A stretch of DNA of 64,000 nt from Lytechinus pictus (taxonomy: Eukaryota > Echinodermata > Echinoidea > Temnopleuroida > Toxopneustidae), in the NCBI RefSeq assembly GCF_037042905.1, contig NW_026974140.1, positions 16,170,001-16,234,000 of the forward strand, in the 5' to 3' direction. The notes beneath the pieces were generated by a model that did no database searches, was not told the origin of the DNA, and saw only the letters and a program-made list of their open reading frames with translations. Shown piece after piece: positions 23,101-36,300 of the stretch (the first letter of the stretch is position 1; every line of letters starts with the position of its first letter). The position numbers and the translations under genes are program-made.

Positions 23101-26100
23101 GAATGAATAAATGTTAAACAGTTGTTTGGTGTCTGCTGAAAGAAAAAGGAAAGTTGAACAGATTGAGATGGGCTTCTGAAAACAGATAGGCGGTGAAAGA
23201 CAAAGAAATTCACAGAAACACATTTTATTACATACTGCCTCCAGGCACTTCAAATTTATTTGTACAGCATCAAAACATTTTTCATTTTATGGTTTGCAGA
23301 TTGGGATGTTCTGGATGAAAAATACCATTTCCTGTTTAATCACATTGATCATTTAAATGAATCAACAAGATTTGTTTCCTTCATTTCTTCAAGGTTGCAA
23401 AGGTAGCATCACCTGACTGATAATTGATAGGTAAGTATAAACTCCATGGTGAAAATAATCGTAGCACGAGAAGATCTATGTCCACCAACTTTCTGTTAGA
23501 AAGAATAGCAGAAACTTTTTTGAGAAGGTGACAGGAAAAGTGAGACCCTCTGTTGAGAGGGAGTGTGATTTGTGCCAGTTATATGAAAGGCAAAATGAAA
23601 AGATAAGGATTTGCTTTTATTTTATTTATAAATATTTTGCATAAAATTAACTGCAATTTTTCAAGATCTCAGAAGAAATATTTATATGAAAAAACAGCAT
23701 AGAAAATATTGCATACATTGTATAAATAAAATCCTGGAGACATAGTACCATTGAAAATCAAAAAACAAAATGATATTGCTAAAATTCATATTTTTTGGCT
23801 ATTTTTTTCTCAAGATGACTGCCATCCATTTGAAAATGGTATGGAACTTGTTGATTTTCATATACTTGCGATATTTGCTGCATGATCAAGTATCATCATT
23901 TTTTGTTTAGTAGTCATTTTGTATTACCCAGGGTAGCATCGGCATAATCTACATTGCTCTGCATGGAGGGCCTGAAACATATTTTCATATCAAGTTAGTT
24001 CATTGCTTTTAAATCCGGTTTTAAGAGTTGATATTAGTTCAGTGGTTTAAAAAAACAAAACAAACAGGGTTAGTGAGTGAGATTAACTGATAATTAGAAA
24101 GAATAATACTAGATTAAGTAAATCAGGGTCAGGTGATCAGCAGAGATCAAATCTGATGTGACAATACAAATAAGGCTGTTCTGTAATAGACTGAAAAAAA
24201 AATTGTGCCTTACTGATACCAGCTACTAAACATGCATTTTTAAAAAGCATTGGTTAAAAGTGAAGGTATTAATCAAATCAATTTCCTTTTTTTTTTTTGA
24301 GTAACATATCCCGGAGACCACGCTGGAAAACATGGTCTTTGATCTGAAAACAAACCACTGTCACATCTTACTTATTTCCTCAGTGAAAAAAAATGGAAGA
24401 AATAATAGAATATCTAACTAACCCCCAAATCCCCCAGATAACTGTGATCAATAATCTCCACACCACACAAGCACATACACAAAAATTAATCATTCCTTTC
24501 CAACACAAAGCCAACTATCTAATTTCAAATGGATTAGTGAGCCCTCTACTGCCCAAAGCATTACAGTATCACTAGACACACAGAGGATGATCTAGATCTT
24601 ACCTTGTTTTCTGAGCTGCTACCATCCAATTCCTAACATACTCTACTAATACCCCACCTAGAAGGATCTGGGTGGGATGGTAGACTAAGAGAGGTATAGA
24701 GATGAGGGACAGATGATCATAACCAGCAAATACTATCTTCAACATAGGTATACCTGATAAAGAAAAATAAAAAAAAGGGAAAATCAAAATAAAATTTAAA
24801 TTAACTGAAAAGGATAACCAGCAAATACTAATATATGATCGACAAAAATGAAATTTATTCTTTTTAAATTCATATTCAAAAGCCCAGTATCATTATATCA
24901 CATCAGATTAATATCCAAATGTGAAAATAATTAAGTAGATCTAAAAGGTAAAAATGAGAGCGATTTCATTTGATTAAAGATGTGAGAAATGATATCATAA
25001 TTGATGTAAAATAAGCATGGATTGACGCCCACTTTAGCATTAAACTTCAATGTATTGAAAAGAGCTTATGCGTTGAATTTCACAGTCTTTCAATATCCGT
25101 GCATTTCTTTCCTTACTCATTAATTCATCCCATTGAGGGATTACTATGACCGGACTTTACCTGGTCTTTAGTAATATTATGTTCTAAACGATTCAAAACA
25201 GCAATCATCTCCCTAAACAGAAGACTCAGCGATGCTCTGGAATTCCCATGCCTGAAATTTTAAACCGCTCGACATCGAGCCTGTGACACCTCGTGACATA
25301 GCGCCACCTAGGGACTATCCCTTGTACATGGAGATTGGAAAAGTTTCATCAGGAGTAGCGGTTGGTCTATAGCACGACCCTCATGTAAAATGCAATGGCT
25401 TGGAAGATGCAAATCACTTACCTAACGTTAATGATTTATGCGTCGAACAGAACATAATGGCTACGCTGTCGGCCGGGCTGAAGCCAAAGAAGGGTAATTG
25501 TGAAGATAGGAATGTGAGGAGAAGTAAAAACAGCTGCACCAATAACACTGAATGGGAAGAAGATGGAAATACGGAAATACATCAATCATTCAAATAGAAT
25601 GGATGACAAGGAATCATCTTTTTTGAGCTGTTAAGTAAAAATAAGAGAACATAAATGAACTTTCTGATGTAAAATACAGCATTCAGAAGTCCACCTGGAT
25701 GATGTAAATGGTGATATATTGATATTTAAGAGTCTATTAAATGGAACAATAAGAGTATAGAATAAGGGTAAATAGTCCCTTGGTATACAAACACTAAGAC
25801 CATCTTTTTTCATTTTGTCTGATCTGACATGGTCTATTACCAGTTCACCTAACAACCATTTGGTCTAATTACCATTTCATCCATTTACCATTTTGTAAAA
25901 TTTGCAAATATATGGTCAAGCACCTCTCAGTCTACATGATTAGAATAACTGTTTATGTAACAAATTCATTTGATGACGTATAAAACATCAACTAGACAAA
26001 GTGGAAATTCAAATATTAATTAAACTAAATGACATTAAGACCAAGTGAGCATTAGACCAAGTGATATTTTGGACCAAACAGTAAATGTAATGGTTAGACC

Positions 26101-29100
26101 AAATGGTAATTAAACCGACTTGGTAGTAGACCAAGTATATTTTACTTCATGAATTGGTTTGTAACATAAACATATTTCTTATTTTCCACAAAATTCATTT
26201 TCCAGACACAGGCTACTAAGTGACAGACGGGCAATTCCATAAAATGATCAACCTTTTTGTACATCTGACCCCCATTTTTCTCAAGTCTTACTTCACTTCA
26301 TGAATGACCAAGTCATGGTCAATGAGAGAATATTACAGACTGTCAAAAGAACAAGAAATCAGAGACAAAAAACTTCCAAAGGTCCAACATATAGGGGGTC
26401 GGATGTACATATTTTATGGAATTGCCCAGATCTACTTTAAAGACGAATTCCACTCTTACAACAAGTTGATTTGAATAAACAGGGAAAAATCACACAAGCA
26501 TAACACAGAAAATTATTATCGAAATCAGATGTATAATAGGAATGTGCGATTGTATAAAGAATGAAATTTTAAGAGCTGAAGTCACTTTTGATAAAATTGA
26601 ATTACAGAAAAGAGACCATACATGCAGTTTTATAACCAGATTTGAAGTCAAGTATTGACCTAGTTTGAAAGTATAAAAAAAAATAATAAAAAATTCTACC
26701 ATCAGCAGGGAAATCTGATAAACCTGAAATTTATCTAAACTTAGCCCTTCTGTACAAAAGGTATTTTTTAAAACCTGATGAAAGAGGGATGTATCATGTT
26801 TCACTTTTCTGCAAACTCTGAAGCTGAGATGGTGGATTTGGCTCCTTTTTGTATTAAACTCTCCATATTCATATTCCTGTTAATGACATGAATGACAGAC
26901 TCACCTACAACTGCTATTGCAATAAGGCTGTAGTGGTTGATTTGAAGAGAAGGGTTTGAGAATGTATCGCAGAATGTACAGTAAATAATTAGTAGTAAAA
27001 CTCCTTTGCCCATCTGGCCAAATGGAGGCTTGGTCCTCTCTAACCAATCCTTAATGAACTGCCTTACAATCTGAAGAAAAAATATAATATCATAATTAAG
27101 ATTGAATACATCCTGTAGTGAAACCTGCCTATATAGACTACCCACAGAGATAAGGATAGTGAAATTTACCAGCAGATGGCTTTTATGGACAGGTTAAATG
27201 AATAATATGAGAAACCTTTGAAAGGAAACCAAACTAGTGGTCATTAAAGACAGGTGGTTGTTCTGTACAGGTGGACACTACATAGGTTAGAGTAGATTTG
27301 ACTAAAATACCATATCAGGGGCCTGTAACACAAAGCTTAGCAATCATTGTAAAACAATTTTTATGATTGATTGCATTGACCCTGATGTACAATAAATTAT
27401 TAAAATCAAGCATACAATTAATTCCTAACCTTTGTGTTACAGGACCAACAACTGCAAAACCCTTTTTACCATGAATAATTGAAGAAATATCAATTTCTTT
27501 TTAAATTTCATACATAGTTCAATAATTTACCTACAGTTGGTAAGGTTTACACAAGCTTGGTGAAGTTCAATGCAATCATCTTTACACCTATTTATCACTT
27601 AAATCTAATGCCAATATATCAAAATGAACATCTTTATCAATTCATATAATTGAATATTCTTCACTTTGATGCTCTTGTTTGGTCTTTAATAGAACTTGTT
27701 TCACAATGATAAAGTTGCTTTCAAACAGAAGTCTTACCTGCCCAGCTATTACAGGCACTACTACAGTCATTGAAAGTTGACTTAAAATAGAACTAAAAGG
27801 CACAGAAGATGATGATCCCATCTGAAATGAAAAAAAAAATAAAAGAAAGAAGACTTTATACTTTCATTGCTAAGTAACATGTTAGTACACTTTCAAGTGT
27901 ATGAATCTTTGATAAAAATATGAGATGAATATTTGTTATGTATTCAGGGGTAGCAGGAAAAAAGTGCGAGAAAAGCAGTTCTAACACCCTGGTCTTCAGC
28001 AGCTCATCTGCACACCCCAAATTCATCTGCAAAAATCTTCAATAATGAACAAACGAGGCAGATTAGGATGAAGTAAAATAGAGAGAAACAATAGAAGTAA
28101 CATGAAACAAGAAAAAAACTATTCTTCTTTATCCTTCTTCAGTTAAAGCAAATCTTCCTTCACTAACCCTTTAAAAATAAAGAGATTGTCATCTATCACA
28201 AAATGGGGGTAGCTGAGTTATGTCATGTTCATAATCAATTGGAGGTAATAAAGCATGAATAATGCCATTTCTAATAGATGAAATTGCACTCCAGGGGATC
28301 ACTCATTTAATATTCATTGGGAGGTTTGCACAAATCAACCCAAAACACACACTCTTTTTTTCAAATCCTGTTGATAAATTAACATTTTCAAAACAGTCAT
28401 CTATATGATATGACATGTTGGGCAATTCAAATGAATTGAAGACTAAACTTGAATGCTTGACCAATTTAGAACCTGCTCAGCACATTACATTAAGCTTCTT
28501 CATGTATGTTTGATTTCCATTTGCAGTTGTAACAATTGCATTATTTAACATTTAGTCTAATTGAATCATGCCAACTGCATACTAATGAATATTACAAGAC
28601 AGTGATATATATTGTGACCAATTTTATTGGAAGTGATTATCTTGAACGTTCAATTCCAACAAAAAACCAATCCCTGCTCTTTAAAAATGCAGAGATATCA
28701 ATAATCATACGACACACATGCATCTCAAATACATGTTAACTTTGATAATCATGACTGCCTGGAAAAAATAAATTGAAAGCGGTCTGCGTTTTTTTTCTTC
28801 CAAACATGGTAGAAGAGATCTATACCAATCAAGGTCACATGACTTTGAACGATTAAACATTGAAGCATTCCCAGTGACACATGGCAAAATATGATGTCTC
28901 ATTTTCTGATAAATCATAATCACTTGCACTTATGAAACCACATAATATGAAGAAGTGCCTCGTTATTTAGGTCAAGGGAAAATCTGTGAAGTAATGCGCA
29001 TCAAACAATCCATGTTTGACGCATTTGCTCTGTAGTAGAGATGAAATATTCAACCAAGTTATTAACCTTCATGAATAATAAGATGCTTTCTCAGCCTTTT

Positions 29101-32100
29101 TTCAATCCTTTAGCTCTACTAGAACAAACAAAGGAAAATCAAGACAAGGAGGTGATGTAGAGAGTAAATCGGTTGCTTGACTGTAGGCATAGTAATCTAG
29201 TCAGCCAACAGCTTCACGCCACGCTCCCTCAAACTTTCATGAATTCGGCATGTAACTTTGATGCTATCATATATAAGTCAGCAGATTCTGGCCATAGGGA
29301 CTGAACGCAGATTTGAAGGGTGACGGGACATGAGAGAAAGAAGGGACACAAAACACTCTCATGAAAAAACATTACCTCGCAAGATTGCTTTCAAGAGAAA
29401 AAAAAGGGTACATATAAATATTTCGTTGCTTTTTTTTGCTTTTCAAACAAAAAATCATATACCTTGCTAAAACAAGGTATATGATTTTTTGTTTTAGCAA
29501 AGTGGGTTTTTCTTTTCTGCATTTTTGATTAAATCTAATTTTAAAATCCTTTATAAGAATCCAGACTTATGCTGTCAACCTATTCCCACACTGGCAGTGA
29601 GGGCTTTTTATTTATGTATGTCCTTTCAAACAGATCAATATTTGAAGAAATATTTTCCCAGTCAATGAAATGGATCGCATTGAACAATTCAAACAAGAAT
29701 CATTTATTAACAGACAAATGTATATCATAATTTAAACAGATGTATCAATATTTGAAGAAATATTTTCCCAGTCAATGAAATGGATCGCATTGAACAATTC
29801 AAACAAGAATCATTTATTAACAGACAAATGTATATCATAATTTAAACAGATGTATCAATATTTGAAGAAATATTTTCCCAGTCAATGTAACAGATCTCAT
29901 TGAACCAGAATCATTTATTGACAAAGAAATGTATATCAGCATTAAAAATATATATATATCTTCGAAGAGTTCAACTCAGAGTCATTTATTAAAAAATAAA
30001 TTCAGAATCATTTTAATAAATTGAGATAATTTATGTTTTTGAAAAGAACATATTCATAAAAGCTTTATGTAAAATCATATATCTTATAGCAATTTTCAAT
30101 ATTTAATAATTCAATATTCAATAATTGTCAACTTATACATAATGTAAAGAATATCAAATTTAAATAATTTAGCATTCTTTGAAATTTATCAATAATTGTA
30201 ATACTTACAAATATAAGTAACAAGATAGGCGTCACAATTATGCCCTGTAATAAAAGTAAGAAAGTAAATAATATGAATGAAAATGAAATAGGAAATATTA
30301 ATGGCATATATTTCCGTCATTCAAACTGCTTTGATATTAATTGGCGAATATGATTGGTTATCCAACGGAAAACTTCTTCTCTGTTGGTGTTTTACCTATT
30401 CTATCAATTTTTAAACTCGATATGAAAAAAAAAAATTCCCATAGACACATATTTCAATCTTTAAATGATTTCAAACACCATGGAAGAAATTTACAAACAA
30501 TGCAACATCAACATCTGTGTCTTGCTTGTAAAGGGTTAAGCTTCAGCAATCTCTGTGCCATTTGAATGGTGAGCTTCCCCTTCTAGGCTCCACACAGGCA
30601 CTTAACTATCACTATAACCCCAGGAGGATATAGCTGAAATTGGGAGCCACTGGCGATCGCATCAAATCAAGACAAAGATGCCGAAAGAATGAGAGATAAA
30701 GCAGAAAACCTTAGACAAAGGGGTGAGATGAAGGGGATGGGAAAAGGTTGGAGTTGAAAAATAAGAAACGGCAAATATATAATATAACTCCTTATATACA
30801 CTCAAGACAAGACGAGAAAGGATATTATTAAATTCTTTGAAATGTTAATAATGATATACTTATGAAAGGTAAAACACAAAATTATAGACTGCAAGATTTC
30901 AGCAGGAATATAAAGAAATTCTTAAATAATTTACTGATTCCAGAGTTTACGCAAAAGAAATTCAGTCACAAAAATCAAAGCCAATCAAAATACGAAACCT
31001 GAAGAAATGGGACAAAAATATCGAGCAAATTCAACCAAGAAAAGGAAAAAAAAATAACTAAGAACCACAAAAATCACAATGCCACAGAGCTCCCGAAAAA
31101 ACAATATAAAGAAATATAAAAGCAATGAAAGTTTTTTATAAGGATAGATAGCGGTACACAAGAGAGAAAGGAAATAAATAGTGAGAGGTAAAAGGAGAGA
31201 GAAGCTAAAACGATGTACTTAAAGTACAAGGGTCCCACTTGTGACACTGACACCGTCTTGCGTTTAAGTCGTGCTTATCGGCATGTAATGAAGCTACAGT
31301 GACAAGGGTGCCACTGAGCCCCCCAATACACATGCAAGATAGATGAAGGGGCATCAAATATGGATGCTAGTTGCTCCCGATGGACATCGGAGGAGAAAGA
31401 CCGAGGGGGTAGGAGTAGATGAGCACACCACATGTCAAACTTCAAGCAAAGGAATGGGGAGAGATCAGCAGAACCTCTTCAGAAAGACCACTGGATGATG
31501 GAGAATTGATGTGAGCCTCTGTAGAAAGGTCATCAAACTTGAATCAATGAAGATCATTGAATTTGAAGGTCATAGATATCATGGTTCTAGGTCATGAAAG
31601 CTGAAGGTCATGAAAGTTGAAGAAGGCTGAATGTCATGAGATTTGAAGGCCAGGTAAATTTGGGTAACAAGAACTGAGGATCATGATATTGAAGGTCACA
31701 GGTGTGCCCATTGGATGAATACAGGATTTGAAGGTCAAGGGTTAGGGAACAACACAAAAGAGGGTTGGTTACGGGAGAGCAACAGCTATATGTGGATGAG
31801 AAATAAGAAGACTGAAATAACTATCTGCACATTTCACCAATAAAAACAGAGGGGAAGCAACATAAATGTTTGACAAGCTGGGATAAATGAGAGGGGTATA
31901 TGAAAGTCATGTTAAGAAAAAGACAGAGAATGGAGGATGGGTCCTCATGGTGGATTGAAGGCCATATATCATTGGCTGTCTCTAGTATTGTGACATCTTC
32001 TAGTATGGGGTGCGGAAATGGTGAAAAATGTTGTGTGCAACTTACCAGAAAACTGCCAAATGCTGAATTGAAAATAGCTGCCGCCTGTGAATAGATAGAA

Positions 32101-33318
32101 ATATGATATATCACTAAAAGGGCACTTTAGTGAAAACAATATTAAACAAGTGGAATGCCTCTGGCCGTCTCACCTGCATCACGCGATTCAATATAGCAGC
32201 AGTGCTGATTTTGAAAACTACTGGAGCGTTGTGGCCCAGTGGATTAGTCTTCGGACTTTGAAACAGAGGGTCGTGGGTTCGAATCCCAGCCATGGCGTAA
32301 TTTCCTTCGGCAAGAAACTGATCCACAATGTGCTGCACTCAACCCAGGTGAGGTAAATGGGTACCGGTAGGAAGTAATTCCTTAAAAAGCTGTGTGCGCT
32401 ATGAACGCCTAGCTTAGCCGGGTAATATAGGAGCGCCTTGAGCACCTAACAAGGTGGATATGTGCGCAATATAAATACCCTATATTATTATTATTATAAC
32501 TCGCACAAGATGTTCAGTGATACTTGGTTACTCTTATTTCCACGTTTTATGAACTAGACCAATACACTTATAGAGATATGATGGCAATTCAACAAATACT
32601 GTACCCCCAACGTGGCCAAAGTTCTTTGACCTTACATGACCTTTGACCTTGATCATGTGACCTGAAACTCGCACAGGATGTTCAGTGATACTTGATTACT
32701 ATTATGTCCAAGTTTTATGAACTAGACCAACACACTTTCAAATTTATGGCTGTAATTCAACAAATACCCCAATTTGGCCAAAGTTCATTGACCCTAAATG
32801 ACCTTTGACCTTGATCATGTGACCTGAAACTTGCACAGGATGTTCAGTAATACTTGATTACTATTATGTCCAAGTTTCATGAATCAGATCCATAAACTTT
32901 CAAAGTTATGATGGTAATTCAACAGATACCCCCAATTCGGCCAAAGTTCATTGACCCTAAATGACCTTTGACCTTGGTCATGTGACGTGAAACTCATGCA
33001 GGATGTTTAGTGATACTTGATTAACCTTATGTATAAGTTTCATGAACTAGGTCCATATATTTTCTAAGTTATGATGACATTTCAAAAACTTAACCTTAGG
33101 TTAAGATTTTGATGTTGATTCCCCCAACATGGTCTAAGTTCATTGACCCTAAATGACCTTTGACCTTGGTCATGTGACATGAAACTCAGGCAGGATGTTC
33201 AGTAATACTTGATTAACCTTATGGCCAAGTTTCATGAACTAGGTCCATATACTTTCTAAGTTATGCTGTCATTTCAAAAACTTAACCTCAGGTTAAGATT
33301 TGGTGTTGACGCCGCCGC

Positions 33319-33349
<31 letters not shown>

Positions 33350-36300
33350 GCCGTCGGAAAAGCGGCGCCTATAGTCTCACTCTGCTATGCAGGTGAGACA
33401 AAAACAGTTAATTAACACAACTAAACTAGAAAAAAAAAATTAGTTCCACATAAAAACCTAAATATGTCTATATATTGGTCATGATTTCTTTGTTTCAGAT
33501 AGAAATTGTATGAGTGACCTAAATTATATTGAGAGCAATGGTTGATATAGGATTTTTGACAATGTTAGGCTGAGTCTTTCTTGCGGTCACTGGACAATGA
33601 ATCAAAATGTGTATGTGGATGGTTGGTTTTATGAGGTGTTAAAACACCCCAGGACTCAATTGACATCCTACCATACTACCATCTTCCATCCCTCATCTTC
33701 TCATTCTCTATCTCTTATTCTCTTCCTCTTTCTCTCATTCTATTTCTCCCATCTGCCAAGATCATCTATCCCTAACTTTTTGTTTTATTATGGCTTTGGT
33801 TAACCCAATTTTTAATCACTTCTGTATGTTTGTTCTTTCAACTTTGCATACATGACCCCTTGTCTATCCCTACCTATCTCTCTCTTTCCTAACCCATCTC
33901 TATCCTCTCAATCCCGTTCCCTCTTTCTCCTCCCTTATAGATTTCTTTCTCTCTTTTACCATCACAATGATTTATATATTTGCATTTTATCCATCTTTTT
34001 CTGCTTTTTTCCCCCTTCCACTTCCACATACATGTCAATGGTTGTATACAATGATTTTCAGTTAGAACACGTCTAAAATTTTATATGAGCTTGTTTTCTC
34101 ATTCTCTCTCTCTCTCTCTTTGTTTCCTCTTATCTCTCTTTCATATTCATCATTTCCATTTTTTCTCACTCTATCTGTGATTTCATTGCATGTGTGTATA
34201 GCAGCAGGTTCTTTTCCACCCTACATTTTAAGTTTAAAATATCCCCTTTAAGATTGACATTTAAGTTTTCTACATGTAACCTGTATTGTGGATAAAGCAG
34301 TATACACATTCAAAATTTCATAATATTTATTTCCAATTCACTCCTAAAAACAAATATTTCCAAACTGAATTGTTAACCAAATGTTCATCTGAGTATTTTC
34401 AATTCCAATATTTTACCTTTTCATAACCCATCAAGTCTATCAATCTTCTAACATTCTTCAACTTCTCTGATCGATTTTCTCTCCCTCTCTTACCATCATT
34501 CTCTTTCTCTTCTCCTCTCTGTCTCTCTCCCTCTCTTTCCCTTTCTTCCTATCCCCCCTCTCCCCATCTTCAGGGCACATTTTCTTCTTCTGATGGATGA
34601 TAGGGTAGTTTGGCAGGGCTGTGCCGGGGCATCGCAGTGCCTACACTAGCGGCCTAACTACATCTAGCACCTACCAAGCGTGAAGAGCGGAAGAGTCTCT
34701 CTTCTTGTCGCTGCTCTAGACCCAAGCAAGCGTGACAGGGTCCCCCCATGCATATTTCAGCCATCAAAAGCGGCAAACATGCTCCGACATCAAGCGTGTC
34801 CATATTTCATGCCAAGGCTGGATTATCTCAATTGAAACATGAAGCCAGTCACTGAAATTGCTTCATCTTCCACAAGTTTTAACCATCCCATTGTATCATA
34901 AAGATACCACTTGCATCTCTCTTCTTTTTTTCACTACTTGGGATCTAACTTAAGGGCACCCTTCTTAAGTTACCCATGAATGCCTGAATTCAATTCGTTC
35001 GCTAGCTTCAGTTGATGTAACTGATAGTGTAAGAACAACAATGGTCTGTGAAGCTAGCCTTCAATAAATGTATTTACCAGCACCATCAAAGTTTGATGGG
35101 GTAGGGTGGTTAATAGATTCTGGTTAATTATATCCTCATGCCATCCCCATCCTAGAGGGACCAGTAGAGTATTCACTCCTCCATAAAGCTTAAATGAGAT
35201 GATGATGGAGTCTCTTACACCATGCACTTTGTTTATTGATATGGGGAAGTCATTTATATCAAATCATGTCATTGGGTAATAGCCTCTCAAAAGATACCCA
35301 TAAATTACAAAAAAAGGGCAATTATATTGCAGACAGTGCCGAGACCATGACAAACTCTTTCCAAAATCCTTTCTCAGATAGAATTTTGTCTGAATGGAAA
35401 TGGAAGGTGAGGAGTTTCTCACTCATGGACACCTCTATTTTTTTAACAAAATAATTTACAAAAGTTGTAACTACAAGTGTATATCAAATTTATTGAATAA
35501 CATACATGTACATTTATGCTCTTATGATGCACAACACTTTAGAATCATAATCATCATATTCGTAATCATCATCATCACCACCCCCACAATCATTATCATC
35601 ATCATCTTCATTATCATCAATATCATCACACACATTGTTATCATCAAAATCACCACCATGATTAGAACTTCTTTGATCACCATTATTGCCAGTAACTATA
35701 GTTAAAAATCCACCATAATTATCATAATTAATATCAGATCCTATTTTCTCTCAGATAAAACGACACTCTTGGAAAAAGTCATGTTTTTTTCTACACATGG
35801 ATGTACCTGTTTATGTATGGGGGGTATCTTACTAATCAAATTTGTTATATTATTACTAAAATAACCACCAGAACCACCACCACTATCACCACTTCTTCCA
35901 ATGATGGTAGCATTCATTAACTCACCTCATTTCCTCCAACAGCTTTAGTTAGGATGACAGCTGATGATACCGGTGGGGGCATGCATCCTACTACCTGTAA
36001 CCTGTCAATTTATCAGTAAAAAATAAACAATGGAAATCACTCACTTTGTGTTACATTTGGTATAAGTTTCTCTCAGAACAACAGAACCAATTTTTTCCCT
36101 CTATTTAAAAAAAAAAGTTTGGCAACTTCATAAATGACCCCTATAATGGAAACTTACATGTAACTGACGCTACAGGGACTTGCTTACTAATACTATTGAG
36201 GGATAGAATGTTATTTTAATAGTGTAAAATTACATAAAAAGAGAGGGAGATGGAGAAACAGAGAGTTGGTATTAACAGTTTCTAGTAAGGAATACCAGAT

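Noticed and set aside
24260..24343. Alternative last exon of SLC10A7 starting [11 protein letters not shown]
   Set aside because: It reads through a 12-base A run with no clear stop nearby or similarity; 20058-20136 gives a clean stop and the expected protein length.
25400..25597. Plus-strand 65-codon ORF
   Set aside because: Shadow of SLC10A7 exon 9 on the other strand.
29634..29960. CRISPR-like array
   Set aside because: Simple 110-bp tandem duplication in a eukaryotic intron, without short repeats and unique spacers.
32150..32445. ORFs on both strands near 32150-32445
   Set aside because: They run through the SINE and element B; no protein similarity.
34560..34830. GC-richer block considered as an exon or unlinked gene
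   Set aside because: No frame with recognisable protein and no splice-consistent partner.
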